From positions 1-33,832 of the forward strand of contig JAPLSQ010000015.1 in NCBI GenBank assembly GCA_026398535.1: DNA of 33,832 nt. The letters run 5' to 3'. The notes beneath the pieces are model-generated. The model was given only the letters and a program-made list of their open reading frames with translations, made no database searches and had not been told where the DNA came from. Source of the DNA: Candidatus Sumerlaeota bacterium (GTDB lineage: Bacteria; Sumerlaeota; Sumerlaeia; Sumerlaeales; Sumerlaeaceae). The translations under genes and the position numbers were made by a program. Positions 25,809 to 33,832 of the stretch are shown here, in pieces; the first letter of the stretch is position 1; the number at the start of each line of letters is the position of its first letter.

Positions 25809-27779
25809 TTACGCCTGCCCAAGCGCGAACGGATCGAACTCGATCGGGCTTTTCCAGACCAGGCAGACGGGTTCGGGGCTCATATAATACCGCGTGATGT
25901 CTTTCGGCGGTTGGATGCTGTAGAGTCTCACGCCTGTTATTGTATGGATGTACTCCAAGATTGGCGCTGTCTGTGGGGGAGAGTTGCCCGCTTCGGGCGG
26001 AATGCCATAGAAAGCCGCGTGCAGGCGTTCGCCCGTGATCAGGTCATAATCCACGCGTGTCAGGACGGTTGCGCCGGTCTTGCGGTCGATGTCTTCATGG
26101 ATGGCGACCGTTCCGGCGCGCGGCCGGTCGGGGGCGAAGAAGACGCGCTCGCGTTTCGTGACGGCGCCGGGGATGGCAGCGTGGTCGCGATACATCGTCC
26201 GGCCGGCGTCCTCATACCGGTAGATCGCTACGGGCAGGCACAGGCGCGGATCCTCGAGATCCAGCTTGTACATGATCTGGTTGTAGTCATAGCGCGGCGT
26301 GGGGTGCGTGTTGAGCGGGTGTGTGAAGGTGTAGGTATAGGTGCCCTCGAAGTAGATATAGCGTCCGCCATCTTTGGCGAAGTATGGGTGCTGAATGACA
26401 TTATAGAAGCTGTAGTTGCTGTGAGTGACGATCTTGCGGGCGTGAACCCATGGGCCAAGCGGGGTGTCGGCTTCAAGATACCATACCTCCCCCAGCGCGG
26501 ATGTTCCGCCAAGCTCAAGCAGAATGGCAATCCAGCGTTTGCGATAGGGATTGTAAGCTATCATGCCGCGCGCGTGGATCAGGCGGCCTGTCGTGGTGTC
26601 GGTGAAGCGGGAGAGCCGTTCGGAATCCTTGAGGAGACCGGCTGTCACAAGCCTGTCCGCTTCCGACGGGTCCACGCTTTCAGTGCCGGTTTTCCATCCC
26701 CACTTCAGGCGGCCCCGCTCATCACGGTCGATGTCCTCCGGCTTTTCAGCCTTGTGGCAGCCCGCCTTCAGGCAGGTGAAAAACTCGGCGCGGGCGGGGT
26801 TGCCCAGAGCCTTGAACTCGTACGGCACGCGCACAATCGGGATGCCGCGTGTGAAATAAAGATATTTCCTTCCGTTGTCCGCATGGACAAACGGGGCGTT
26901 GCCGAACCCCCCCTTTGTTTTTGGATCAATATCGTGCTCTTCCAGGCTTTCGAACTCTTGCTTCTCGTCGTTGAAAATGGCGCGCCCCCATGCGACCACG
27001 CGGAACTTGCCGTGGCCCATTGCGCGGTGCGTGACGTCGTCTTCCTCGCGTTTGGCGGGGACGGGGATTTCCTTGTCGACAATGTCCGAACCGGCAACTT
27101 TGACGTAGAATGTCAGAAGGCGTTCCCGCCCCGTTTCATCATGAATTGTGTGAAGACTGCCCAGCCAGTAGAGATAGCCTCCGGGCAGTGGCATCATCTG
27201 TTTGGTGAAGTCGTCTTTGGTGAAATACTTGAGGTTCACACCGGCATCAGGGTCGAGACCGCCGTTTTCGGGCAGCTCGCTGACGGCGCCGGTCACCTTG
27301 AAATTCCAGAAAGCGGAAAAGCGCGGCGACTTTGTGTCGCCCCATATCCAGAAGATTTTCCCTTTATAGATTGCCGTCTGGGCGCTGTCCTGCCCGCAGA
27401 CACCGGCATTGAGGGCCGGCTCGTGGATGGGCGCCTCTTCACCCAGAAGCAATGTGTCGCGGCAGATGCCCTGCCCCGTAATGCGATAGATGCGCTGGGC
27501 TGGTTGCAGGCGTTCAACCTCGATGACCGCCTTGCCTCCGCTCGCGGGAATCAGTTCGATGCCGCGTTCGCCGAACTCGTTTTTCGGCAGGCAGTAGCCG
27601 TGGCCATCCACAAGAAAGTACACGCGCCGTCCCATGAGGCCGGGTTCATAATAGGCGATAAGGCCGTTGCTGTCGGTGAAATGCTCCGTGCATGTGCCGG
27701 TGGCATTGAGCCGAATGAGAGGCACGCCGCGGCGGGTCTCGGAATCAATGACTTTAATTTTGAAGTATGGGCATGTCAT
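25809..27779 (-). CDS. large protein, possible glycoside-hydrolase-like beta-propeller
   Basis: The 656-aa protein of uncertain function begins with an Ig-like beta domain (about 1-75: IKVIDSETRRGVPLIRLNAT and FTDSNGLIAYYEPG). It continues with repeated Trp/Tyr/Gly-rich beta segments such as IYKGKIFWIWGD, GYLYWLGSLH, KYLYFTRG, WIAILLELGG, GEVWYLEADTPLGPWVHARK and RYIYFEGTYTYTFTH. That alternation, and the DTPLGPW phrase, resemble five-bladed propellers of the GH43/GH32 type. I see no clear signal peptide from the ATG at 27779, and the ribosome binding site is weak. It is the last gene of the minus-strand cluster, 96 bases after the previous one. A glycan-active role is inference. Confidence 0.6.
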   Translation of the reverse strand: MTCPYFKIKVIDSETRRGVPLIRLNATGTCTEHFTDSNGLIAYYEPGLMGRRVYFLVDGHGYCLPKNEFGERGIELIPASGGKAVIEVERLQPAQRIYRITGQGICRDTLLLGEEAPIHEPALNAGVCGQDSAQTAIYKGKIFWIWGDTKSPRFSAFWNFKVTGAVSELPENGGLDPDAGVNLKYFTKDDFTKQMMPLPGGYLYWLGSLHTIHDETGRERLLTFYVKVAGSDIVDKEIPVPAKREEDDVTHRAMGHGKFRVVAWGRAIFNDEKQEFESLEEHDIDPKTKGGFGNAPFVHADNGRKYLYFTRGIPIVRVPYEFKALGNPARAEFFTCLKAGCHKAEKPEDIDRDERGRLKWGWKTGTESVDPSEADRLVTAGLLKDSERLSRFTDTTTGRLIHARGMIAYNPYRKRWIAILLELGGTSALGEVWYLEADTPLGPWVHARKIVTHSNYSFYNVIQHPYFAKDGGRYIYFEGTYTYTFTHPLNTHPTPRYDYNQIMYKLDLEDPRLCLPVAIYRYEDAGRTMYRDHAAIPGAVTKRERVFFAPDRPRAGTVAIHEDIDRKTGATVLTRVDYDLITGERLHAAFYGIPPEAGNSPPQTAPILEYIHTITGVRLYSIQPPKDITRYYMSPEPVCLVWKSPIEFDPFALGQA

Positions 27780-27875
27780 GGTCAGGCTTGTACGAATGCC
27801 GCTGTGGCGTCCGCAAGTTCAATCGAAGCGGGGCCGCACGCACACGGCAGTTTGAAGAATTGCCATAAAGGCGGC

Positions 27876-29540
27876 TCAGTAGCCCCGCCAAAACTCCACA
27901 TTGGTCATATTGTTGAAGGCCGCGGTTGCGGCGTTGACGAGGGCCTGGCGCGCGGCGGGCGTGGTGATGGTCTCAAAAGGGAAGCCCAGGACGACGACCG
28001 AGCCGGGCGTCGTGCCTTGTCCAAACAATCCCTTGCAGCTCACCGCGGCCGTCTGTCCCGTTCCATAACGCAGGATGGCCTGGGCGCCGGGTTGCACGGT
28101 GTACACATCGGGTGTGGCCACATTGAAAGTTCCGTTGGCGCCGTTGTCGAAAGCGCCTGACATACCTTCAAATGGCGTGCCCGCGATGCCGCTGTAGGAA
28201 TATCCGTTCCCGCCGGAGCCGTCCGAAGCATAACCGATTTTCAGGTAGTTTGCGGCAAAGGCAGCGTCGTTGATCATGTTGGCCTTGTTGACAAGGTCCC
28301 AGGCGATCTCAGAACCGCTGACAAAAAGATTGCCGCCGCGGCTGAGGTAGTCCTGCACCCGCAACTGTTCCTGGCAGCTGAAAGATTCATCGGCGGTTGA
28401 CTCATCGCCAAGCGTCCACCAGACCGCCGGGTAATCCGCGAGACTGGTTGACTGATCGATGACACGCAGGTTGTCGATTGTGTCGAAGGCGTAATTGCAG
28501 GCGGCAAGCGCCTGCGCCGTGCGCGTGAGGAACGTGTGGGCGCGTCCGCCCGGCTCGGTTTTGCGCGTCCAGCGGTCGTAACCGTTCACAATGAGCGCCT
28601 TGCGCAGTCCCGCGGCGGGTGTCCGCAGGGGGAATACGCAGGAGGGTTGCGTCTCGGCGGAGCCGTTGACGCCCGCCACACGGAAGTAATATGTCGTGCC
28701 TGGAGTCAGCCCGATGATTGTGGCTGTCAGGGTCTGGGGTTTCAGCGTGGTTTCATCGGCAACGCGCGTCCATGTGTTGCTGTCAGCGCTCTGGCAGATG
28801 CGGAAGCCCGTGGCGGCGTTGCCGAGGAAATCGATTGTCGCGGCAGTGGAAGATGCCGCCGCGGCCCGTGTGATGGAGGGCCAGTCAACGAGCATGTTGT
28901 AATGAAGCGGCGCGTAATTGCTGTCCGTGGAAAGCACGCGGCGCACGACGCGGCCGGGCGACACGCCTGTCGTGCATTCTATAACCATGGTGGAATTGGC
29001 GGAGGTGAATTTTTCAAAGATCCGGACATGGGAGCTTGCCTTGTTCATCAGGTCGCCCGGCGCGATGAGCGCGTAAGTGGTCGGCGTGCCGGTGCTGCCG
29101 AAGGAGCTTGTGGTGTAGCGCCCTGAGCGCCACGCGCGCGAAGCAAAACCCGAACAGTCGGCGCCATATGTGCCGCTGACGATTGCCGCCGAGTTCGTGT
29201 CGCCCGCGTATCCATGGTTGACAACCACGGCCTCGTAGAAGCTGTCGCGGGTGTCGTACCCGCCCCACTTGTATGAAATGCCGTCCTGCCATCCGGGAAT
29301 CTTGTAAGGGCAGGTCGCGTTGGTCACGCCCGTGTAGATGTTGTAAGTGTCGCAGTGCCAGCGCAGCCGCAGGTGTTCGTTGGCGATCTCCATGATCTGG
29401 TCGCGCGCCATGACGTCGGGCACGGCGCGCGCGCAGGGCGGCAGCCATGCGCTTGTCATGAGCGCCATTGCGCTGATGGAGATGTGTTTCAGGGATGATC
29501 GCAAAAGGGGAATTTGGGATTTCAGAGATCGGTTGATCAT
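27876..29540 (-). CDS. secreted NlpC/P60-like + FnIII + amidotransferase-fold protein
   Basis: The 554-aa product has a signal peptide (about 10-39, cleavage near ARA-V). Residues about 45-220 look like a papain-fold wall hydrolase: GTYGADCSGF (Cys 129) and ASSHVRIF (His 171), with PGDLM between. Residues about 224-308 form a fibronectin type III domain (LTATIIGLTPGTTYYFRVAGVNG). From about 312 there is a class I glutamine-amidotransferase-like fold (KALIVNGYDRWTRKTE, VWWTLGDES, VQDYLSRGGNLFVSGSEIAWDL, VVVLGFPFET), as seen next to golvesin or xanthan-lyase-like domains. It probably acts on peptidoglycan or another polymer outside the cell. The frame is open to 29933, but the ATG at 29540 lies two bases after the upstream gene's stop and gives the signal peptide. 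Confidence 0.75.
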   Translation of the reverse strand: MINRSLKSQIPLLRSSLKHISISAMALMTSAWLPPCARAVPDVMARDQIMEIANEHLRLRWHCDTYNIYTGVTNATCPYKIPGWQDGISYKWGGYDTRDSFYEAVVVNHGYAGDTNSAAIVSGTYGADCSGFASRAWRSGRYTTSSFGSTGTPTTYALIAPGDLMNKASSHVRIFEKFTSANSTMVIECTTGVSPGRVVRRVLSTDSNYAPLHYNMLVDWPSITRAAAASSTAATIDFLGNAATGFRICQSADSNTWTRVADETTLKPQTLTATIIGLTPGTTYYFRVAGVNGSAETQPSCVFPLRTPAAGLRKALIVNGYDRWTRKTEPGGRAHTFLTRTAQALAACNYAFDTIDNLRVIDQSTSLADYPAVWWTLGDESTADESFSCQEQLRVQDYLSRGGNLFVSGSEIAWDLVNKANMINDAAFAANYLKIGYASDGSGGNGYSYSGIAGTPFEGMSGAFDNGANGTFNVATPDVYTVQPGAQAILRYGTGQTAAVSCKGLFGQGTTPGSVVVLGFPFETITTPAARQALVNAATAAFNNMTNVEFWRGY

Positions 29541-29542
29541 GT

Positions 29543-30346
29543 TTATGTGTTGCCGCCAAACGTCAGGTGAGAGAAAATGACGCCCTTGTCTGTTGTGAGC
29601 ATCTGCCAGATTGTGCCATCGGGGAGCACATGGGATTTCGTATACACGGTTGTAAAATAATCGTTGTTCAGTTTGACTTGCGCCGCGCGGGTTGGCGGCC
29701 ACATTCGGCGTTCCACATCCAGTTGCACGCCGCCGCCGCCGGAGGGGATGTTTTCGATTTCCACAAAGAACTTTCCGTCGGGTGTGGCGCCGCGATAAAG
29801 AACCGATCCGAGGCGGTGAGCGGGGCTGAGGGAGGGAAAGAACAGTGAGCGCCCGGCTCCATACACGGTATTTGGTGTTAATCCTTTTGGCAGCAATCTG
29901 ATCGATGCGCTCACGCTGGTGACGGCGGTGCAAGCGCGGTCGCAGTCAGGCATGCGGCGGCCATGCGCGGTTGCCGCCGGCATGGCCGGGTTCCCGTCTG
30001 ATTGATCGAACAGATAAGCGACCTGATCGGGATCGTTCACTCCGATGAAGCCGTCTTCGGTGAAGACTTCCTGGCCGTAACCCTCGACGCCGCCGGACGA
30101 AAACTCCTTGACGGCGTTGTTCACGGTGTCCGCCGCGAGGATGGTCCCCGGCGCGCTCACAGTAAAGGTCAGGGGACCGGCGCGCTCCTGCTCGGGCTGG
30201 TTGACAAGGCCGAGTTGGCCGGACTCGCTTCCCCATGGGATCATGAAATTCGCGGATACCGCGCCCGGTTGGGCGCAGGGCAGGGCGCTAATCGTCCATA
30301 ACGCGGCGATGGCAAACGGACCTTTCAGTCTGTGGAGGATTATCAT
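29543..30346 (-). CDS. secreted protein with NHL-like beta segment
   Basis: The 267-aa protein has a signal peptide (about 1-25). An early beta segment, MIPWGSESGQLGLVNQ...GPLTFTVSAPGTILAADTVNNAVKEF, resembles one blade of NHL-type propellers. The rest is beta-rich (LPKGLTPNTVYGAGRSLFF, KFFVEIENIPSGGGGVQLD). A later stretch (KSHVLPDGTIWQMLTTDKGVIF) also reads like a propeller strand. No catalytic motif is clear, and I cannot name a family with confidence. The chosen ATG at 30346 starts the signal peptide; the open frame begins 21 codons earlier. The downstream papain-fold gene starts two bases after its stop, so their translation is probably coupled and their products may act together. Confidence 0.65.
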   Translation of the reverse strand: MIILHRLKGPFAIAALWTISALPCAQPGAVSANFMIPWGSESGQLGLVNQPEQERAGPLTFTVSAPGTILAADTVNNAVKEFSSGGVEGYGQEVFTEDGFIGVNDPDQVAYLFDQSDGNPAMPAATAHGRRMPDCDRACTAVTSVSASIRLLPKGLTPNTVYGAGRSLFFPSLSPAHRLGSVLYRGATPDGKFFVEIENIPSGGGGVQLDVERRMWPPTRAAQVKLNNDYFTTVYTKSHVLPDGTIWQMLTTDKGVIFSHLTFGGNT

Positions 30347-30677
30347 GCTCAATTGTATCACCCTTAATTCTTTATATGTTGTGTATAACAAAAGTTGACG
30401 GTTTGGCAAGCGGTATGAACGGGAAGACTTTGACTATAATCGCGCAGGCAGGATGTGGGCGCGTATTTGGAGTGTTGGAACTACGCTCCAGCCTTCACGG
30501 AGTGAGCCATGCTCGCGACATAGGAATGGGATGTGCGGGAAATTCCGGGCGTCGGCGCATAGCCGCTGTATTGATTTTACCACAGAGACCCGGAGAACGC
30601 GGAGAAAAGCGGGCGTCGGCGTTCCCATCAGTCTGAAATCCGTTGATTATTGAACGCAGGAAAAGCAGTAAACCTGA
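30347..30677. other. divergent intergenic region with a repeat-like relic
   Basis: This 331-base gap separates two divergent genes. The left part (30361-30420) is AT-rich and should hold the minus-strand promoter. A TATAAT occurs at 30435-30440 on the plus strand without a good -35. The right part contains ACCACAGAGACCCGGAGAACGC (from about 30578), a purine-rich sequence of a kind I have met in intergenic DNA of many environmental bacteria. A 12-base direct repeat, CGGGCGTCGGCG, flanks it at 30546-30557 and 30610-30621. Open frames here (FTTETRRTRR-like on one strand, LRVLRVSVV-like on the other) look spurious. I see no gene. Confidence 0.5.
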
Positions 30678-32195
30678 ATGCGATTGCACAGGCCCGAAGT
30701 CGTTCTTTTTCTGCTTTTATGGGGTTCGTTTGCCTGCTTCCATCATATCCATGCGGGATGGAATGTGAATTCGCGGGTGGCGCTGACGTATGCGATCGTC
30801 GAACGCGGGACGGCGCGGATCGATGGCTATGACACGCGGCTTGAGATGGAAACCGATGATGTGGCGGTGTTTGGGGGGCATGTCTACAGCGACAAGATTA
30901 TCGGCACATCGCTGCTGGGTGTGCCGGCGTTTGCGGCGGTGAAGGCAGTCGAAATGATGCGTGGATGCGAGTTTGCGCCGGGCGCAAGGCGTTACCTGGT
31001 GACAGTGTTCTCGGTTGGTTTGTTGGCGGCGCTGGCGGGCGTCATGTTTTTCAGACTGCTGGGATTATATGAGGCAAGGCAGCGGGGAGGCGCGCAAAGC
31101 GGCGTCATGGCGGGGAGTGTCCGTGATGAAAAGGCGTCCCGGGCCTGTGCGGAACGGTCAACTGGGCCGTTTGTCATCACGCTGCTGGTGTTTCTTGGCA
31201 CGCAGCTTTTTTTCTATGCCACGCTCTTCATGTCGTATCTGCCGGCTCTTTTCTTTGGGCTTTGGGCGCTGTTGCGTTTTGAGCGCTGGCGCGATGACGA
31301 TTCCGCCCATGGTCCGCCGCTGTTGTCGTGCGGTCTGCTCATCGGCCTGTCATTGCTTTGCGAGTATCTGATGGGCATCTTTGCCGTGTTTTTCGCGTTA
31401 TATGTGCTGGCGCTCATTCCGCGCAAGGCGGCGATTTGGAAATTCGCGGCGGGCGCGGCGGTTGGGATTCTGCCGTTCGTTGTTTACACAATCGCCATCT
31501 TTGGCCGGTTGGCGATCCCGTATGAATATGAGCGCAACATGCTGTTCAAGGAGCAGATGGAACGCGGATTTCTGGGGGCGTCATGGCCGCGGCTGGCGGT
31601 TCTCGAGTTGATCACGCTTCATCCCTACAGGGGGCTTTTCATCCATTCGCCCTTCCTGCTCATGTCCATCGCGGGGTTATGGATTTGCATGCGGACTGCC
31701 GGCGCGCGCGCTCTGGCGTTGTTTGTCATCGGCACGACGGCGGGGTGCCTGTTGTTCAACAGCGCGTATTACATGTGGTGGGGCGGATGGTCGTTTGGGC
31801 CGCGCCATCTTGTCCCGGCGATCCCATTTCTGGCCATTCCGCTGATCGCGGTTTGGCACAGCCGAAGCGCCCGCGCCGTCATCGTCGCGCTTGGCGCGGT
31901 GTCCGTGCTGTTGCATCTTGTGGTGAACTCCATCGACCCGCAGTTCCGCGATCTTAATCCGGCAACACCCTTGAGCATCCTGCTTGAGCCTGACTCCGCC
32001 CATGAATATCCGTGGGTGTTCACGCTCTATATCTGGCCATTGTTTCGGTTGGGATATCTCGGATCAAACGCGGGGCAGCTTCTTGGCCTGAGGGGAATCG
32101 CCAGCCTTGCGCCGCTGCTGGTGTTCTGGGCGATCATGATCTGGCTGGGAATCAGGCTGCTGAGCGCCGCCCCCAGCGGGAAGGATCAGCTTTGA
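30678..32195 (+). CDS. polytopic membrane protein, GT-C glycosyltransferase-like
   Basis: The 505-aa inner-membrane protein has about ten hydrophobic helices. The first extracytoplasmic loop contains SRVALTYAIVERGTARIDGY and then VYSDKIIGTSLLGVPAF, a pattern seen in lipid-linked-sugar mannosyltransferase-like (GT39/ArnT-like) proteins. A later loop has YYMWWGGWSFGPRHLVPAIPFLAIPL, also common in that group. No acidic GT-C DD/DE pair can be assigned with certainty. It probably moves a sugar from a polyprenyl donor to a lipid or protein outside the cell. It precedes pyrH by 117 bases in the same direction. The insertion of Ala/Arg-rich sequence near 133-160 is probably a cytoplasmic loop. Confidence 0.7.
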   Translation: MRLHRPEVVLFLLLWGSFACFHHIHAGWNVNSRVALTYAIVERGTARIDGYDTRLEMETDDVAVFGGHVYSDKIIGTSLLGVPAFAAVKAVEMMRGCEFAPGARRYLVTVFSVGLLAALAGVMFFRLLGLYEARQRGGAQSGVMAGSVRDEKASRACAERSTGPFVITLLVFLGTQLFFYATLFMSYLPALFFGLWALLRFERWRDDDSAHGPPLLSCGLLIGLSLLCEYLMGIFAVFFALYVLALIPRKAAIWKFAAGAAVGILPFVVYTIAIFGRLAIPYEYERNMLFKEQMERGFLGASWPRLAVLELITLHPYRGLFIHSPFLLMSIAGLWICMRTAGARALALFVIGTTAGCLLFNSAYYMWWGGWSFGPRHLVPAIPFLAIPLIAVWHSRSARAVIVALGAVSVLLHLVVNSIDPQFRDLNPATPLSILLEPDSAHEYPWVFTLYIWPLFRLGYLGSNAGQLLGLRGIASLAPLLVFWAIMIWLGIRLLSAAPSGKDQL

Positions 32196-32312
32196 CCGTC
32201 GCGATAACGGCTTGGGCATATAAACCCGGGCAATTACGGTTGAATAATGAATCGCTGAAATTCCGCACGAAACACTTGATTTTGAGCGGCGACCGTTCTT
32301 TCATGGATTCCC

Positions 32313-33047
32313 ATGCAACAGCGACGAGCATACAAACGCGTTCTATTGAAAATTTCCGGCGAGGCGCTGAAAGGTTCTCTCGACTACGGCATCGATTACC
32401 AGTTTGTGCGCGCGCTGACGGCGGAGATCGCCGAGGTGATCGGCAAGACGGGCGTGCAGGTGGCCATTGTGATTGGCGGCGGGAATTTCCTGCGCGGCGC
32501 CAGCCAGCAGGAGATTGACCGCGCGGTGGCCGATTATATGGGCATGCTGGCGACAATGCTCAACGCGATGGCGCTTCAGGCAATTTTCGAGAAACACGGA
32601 CTGCAAACACGGGTTTTGAGCGGGCTTGAGATAAAGGAGGTTGCCGAAGGTTACATCCGGCGCCGAGCGATCAGGCACCTGGAGAAAAACCGCGTGGTGA
32701 TTTTCGCATGCGGAACAGGCAACCCGTTTTTCACAACCGACACCGCGGCCGCGTTGCGCGGGGCCGAAATCGACGCCGAGGTGATCCTCAAGGCAACAAA
32801 TGTCGATGGCGTCTATACAGCCGATCCCCGAAAAGACCCCTCGGCGCGGCGATACGAAGAAATCACATTCACACAGGCGCTCACCGATAACCTGCGCGTG
32901 ATGGACGCGACGGCGATTTCCCTTTGCCGCGAAAACAACATTCCCATCATTGTGTTCGACATGCACACGCCCGGCAATATCATGCGGGTCGTGAAAGGAG
33001 AAACAACAGGCACATATGTCGGAGACGGCAACAACGCCGCGGGATAA
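32313..33047 (+). CDS. pyrH: uridylate kinase (UMP kinase)
   Basis: Cytoplasmic hexameric kinase making UDP from UMP and ATP, needed for RNA, DNA and nucleotide sugars. The 244-aa product has the amino-acid-kinase fold motifs KISGEAL (13-19), [11 protein letters not shown] (53-63), [18 protein letters not shown] (132-149), [16 protein letters not shown] (160-175) and the C-terminal [16 protein letters not shown]. No strong ribosome binding site precedes the ATG at 32313, but the N-terminus aligns well with the family. It stands before frr as in most bacteria, yet rpsB and tsf, usually upstream, are replaced by the membrane glycosyltransferase gene. Confidence 0.96.
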   Translation: MQQRRAYKRVLLKISGEALKGSLDYGIDYQFVRALTAEIAEVIGKTGVQVAIVIGGGNFLRGASQQEIDRAVADYMGMLATMLNAMALQAIFEKHGLQTRVLSGLEIKEVAEGYIRRRAIRHLEKNRVVIFACGTGNPFFTTDTAAALRGAEIDAEVILKATNVDGVYTADPRKDPSARRYEEITFTQALTDNLRVMDATAISLCRENNIPIIVFDMHTPGNIMRVVKGETTGTYVGDGNNAAG

Positions 33048-33145
33048 TCCATATCCTGTCATGTATATTCATCATAGATCAACAGAACAACCATGCAGGC
33101 GGAGACAGGCCTGTAACACATTCTACCCGGGAGGAACAAGAAGAT

Positions 33146-33706
33146 ATGCCGCTACAAACGGTGTTTAAGGAAACACAGGAGAAAATGCACAAAGCCGCGG
33201 AGGCCGTGGACCGGGATTTCAACACATTGCGCACGGGACGCGCCTCGCTGGCGCTGGTTGATAACGTGCAAGTGGGGGCTTATGGAGCCAAGATGCCTTT
33301 GAAACAGCTTGCCACGGTTTCAACACCCGATTCGCGCACAATACTAATCCAGCCCTTTGACAGGAACCAGATGCATGCGATCGAGAAGGCGATTATGGCG
33401 GCGAACATCGGGCTGACGCCCAACAACGACGGCAAGGCCGTGCGGCTCAACATCCCGCCGTTGACCGAGGAACGGCGCAGGGAATTGGTCAAACTGGCCA
33501 AAAAAATGGCGGAAGAGGGGCGCATTGCGGTGCGCAACATACGCCGCCATTCCAACGAGCAGATCAAGCAGACGGAGAAACATCACGAAATCACCGAGGA
33601 TGACCGCGACAAGGCCACCCATAAGGTGCAGGAACTCACCGACAAGTTCATCAAGGAAATCGACGAACTGCTGACCCGAAAAGAAAAGGAAATCATGGAA
33701 GTGTGA
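33146..33706 (+). CDS. frr: ribosome recycling factor
   Basis: Cytoplasmic factor that, with EF-G, splits the post-termination ribosome. The 186-aa length is standard. Recognisable blocks are MHKAAEAVDRDFNTLRTGRASLALVDNVQV, the domain II part MPLKQLATVSTPDSRTILIQPFD, ANIGLTPNNDGKAVRLNIPPLTEERRRELVKLAKKMAEEGRIAVRNIRR and a coiled C-terminus ending in DELLTRKEKEIMEV. GGGAGGAACAAG before the ATG at 33146 fixes the start. The frame continues open upstream through the pyrH end but without support. It follows pyrH by 98 bases and is likely co-transcribed. The remaining 126 bases to the window edge show no gene. Confidence 0.97.
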   Translation: MPLQTVFKETQEKMHKAAEAVDRDFNTLRTGRASLALVDNVQVGAYGAKMPLKQLATVSTPDSRTILIQPFDRNQMHAIEKAIMAANIGLTPNNDGKAVRLNIPPLTEERRRELVKLAKKMAEEGRIAVRNIRRHSNEQIKQTEKHHEITEDDRDKATHKVQELTDKFIKEIDELLTRKEKEIMEV

Positions 33707-33832
33707 TTCCTGTGATCGGGTTATTGCCTGGTCAAGCGTTCCCTATCGAACAGTCACATGCGACATAATGTCCAGAGGGTACGCCGATGTGCCGATCTCG
33801 CGGAGTTGGTGTTGCCACGAATAAATGATATT

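Noticed and set aside
25776..28160. 794-aa open frame on the plus strand
   Set aside because: It runs antisense across two minus-strand genes with better protein features (signal peptide, FnIII, catalytic Cys/His) and crosses their gap. GC-rich codon bias opens such frames; no recognisable domain.
30453..30653. Short frames giving FTTETRRTRR-like and LRVLRVSVV-like peptides
   Set aside because: These are the usual spurious translations of the purine-rich intergenic element; no start signals or domain content.

Overview
The window is chromosomal DNA of a diderm (Gram-negative-type) bacterium. It carries lpxD for lipid A synthesis, lgt for lipoprotein maturation, murG for peptidoglycan, a periplasmic adaptor protein and many signal peptides. 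Base composition looks moderately GC-rich and even throughout. Three features resemble the Planctomycetota-Verrucomicrobiota-Chlamydiota (PVC) group or similar uncultured lineages: a very long GreA-type factor with a large N-terminal extension, a eukaryotic-like Ser/Thr kinase with a DWG motif, and large secreted multidomain proteins. That placement is an inference; no rRNA or other decisive marker is present. I see no phage, integrase, transposase, CRISPR array, rRNA or tRNA.

Layout. 1-7060: the tail of an upstream gene, then phosphohexomutase and lgt (+); murG (-) back to back with a tiny lipoprotein gene (+); then inositol monophosphatase, an LpxG/YaeI-like metallophosphoesterase and an arabinokinase-N-domain-like glycosyltransferase (+). 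7061-10555: a Spy/CpxP-like secreted protein ending at a strong terminator, a GT4 glycosyltransferase (-), and a monocistronic secreted CBM9-like protein with its own terminator. 10645-16325 (-): L-fucose isomerase, a disrupted small membrane-protein gene followed by a very strong hairpin, a secreted HEAT/TPR protein and a HlyD-type adaptor. 16439-18684 (+): a GreA-domain fusion split by a frameshift.

18702-23590 (-): SGNH hydrolase, membrane Ser/Thr kinase, lpxD and a nucleotide-sugar 4-epimerase. 23726-25757 (+): a tight trio of metal-type ABC permease, FKBP isomerase and LolD/MacB-type ATPase, none beside its usual partners. 25809-30346 (-): three large proteins of uncertain function, two clearly secreted (a propeller-like protein, an NlpC/P60-like/FnIII/amidotransferase-fold protein and a protein with an NHL-like segment). 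30678-33706 (+): a polytopic membrane glycosyltransferase-like protein, then pyrH and frr.

The common theme is the cell envelope and sugars: sugar-phosphate and nucleotide-sugar enzymes, four glycosyltransferase-like proteins, lipid A and lipoprotein synthesis, and exported carbohydrate- or wall-active proteins. No single novel operon is proven. The best candidates for something undescribed are the 25.8-30.3 kb secreted cluster, the double Spy-like protein with a Met/Gly-rich tail, the PVC-style GreA fusion and the interrupted small membrane-protein gene.
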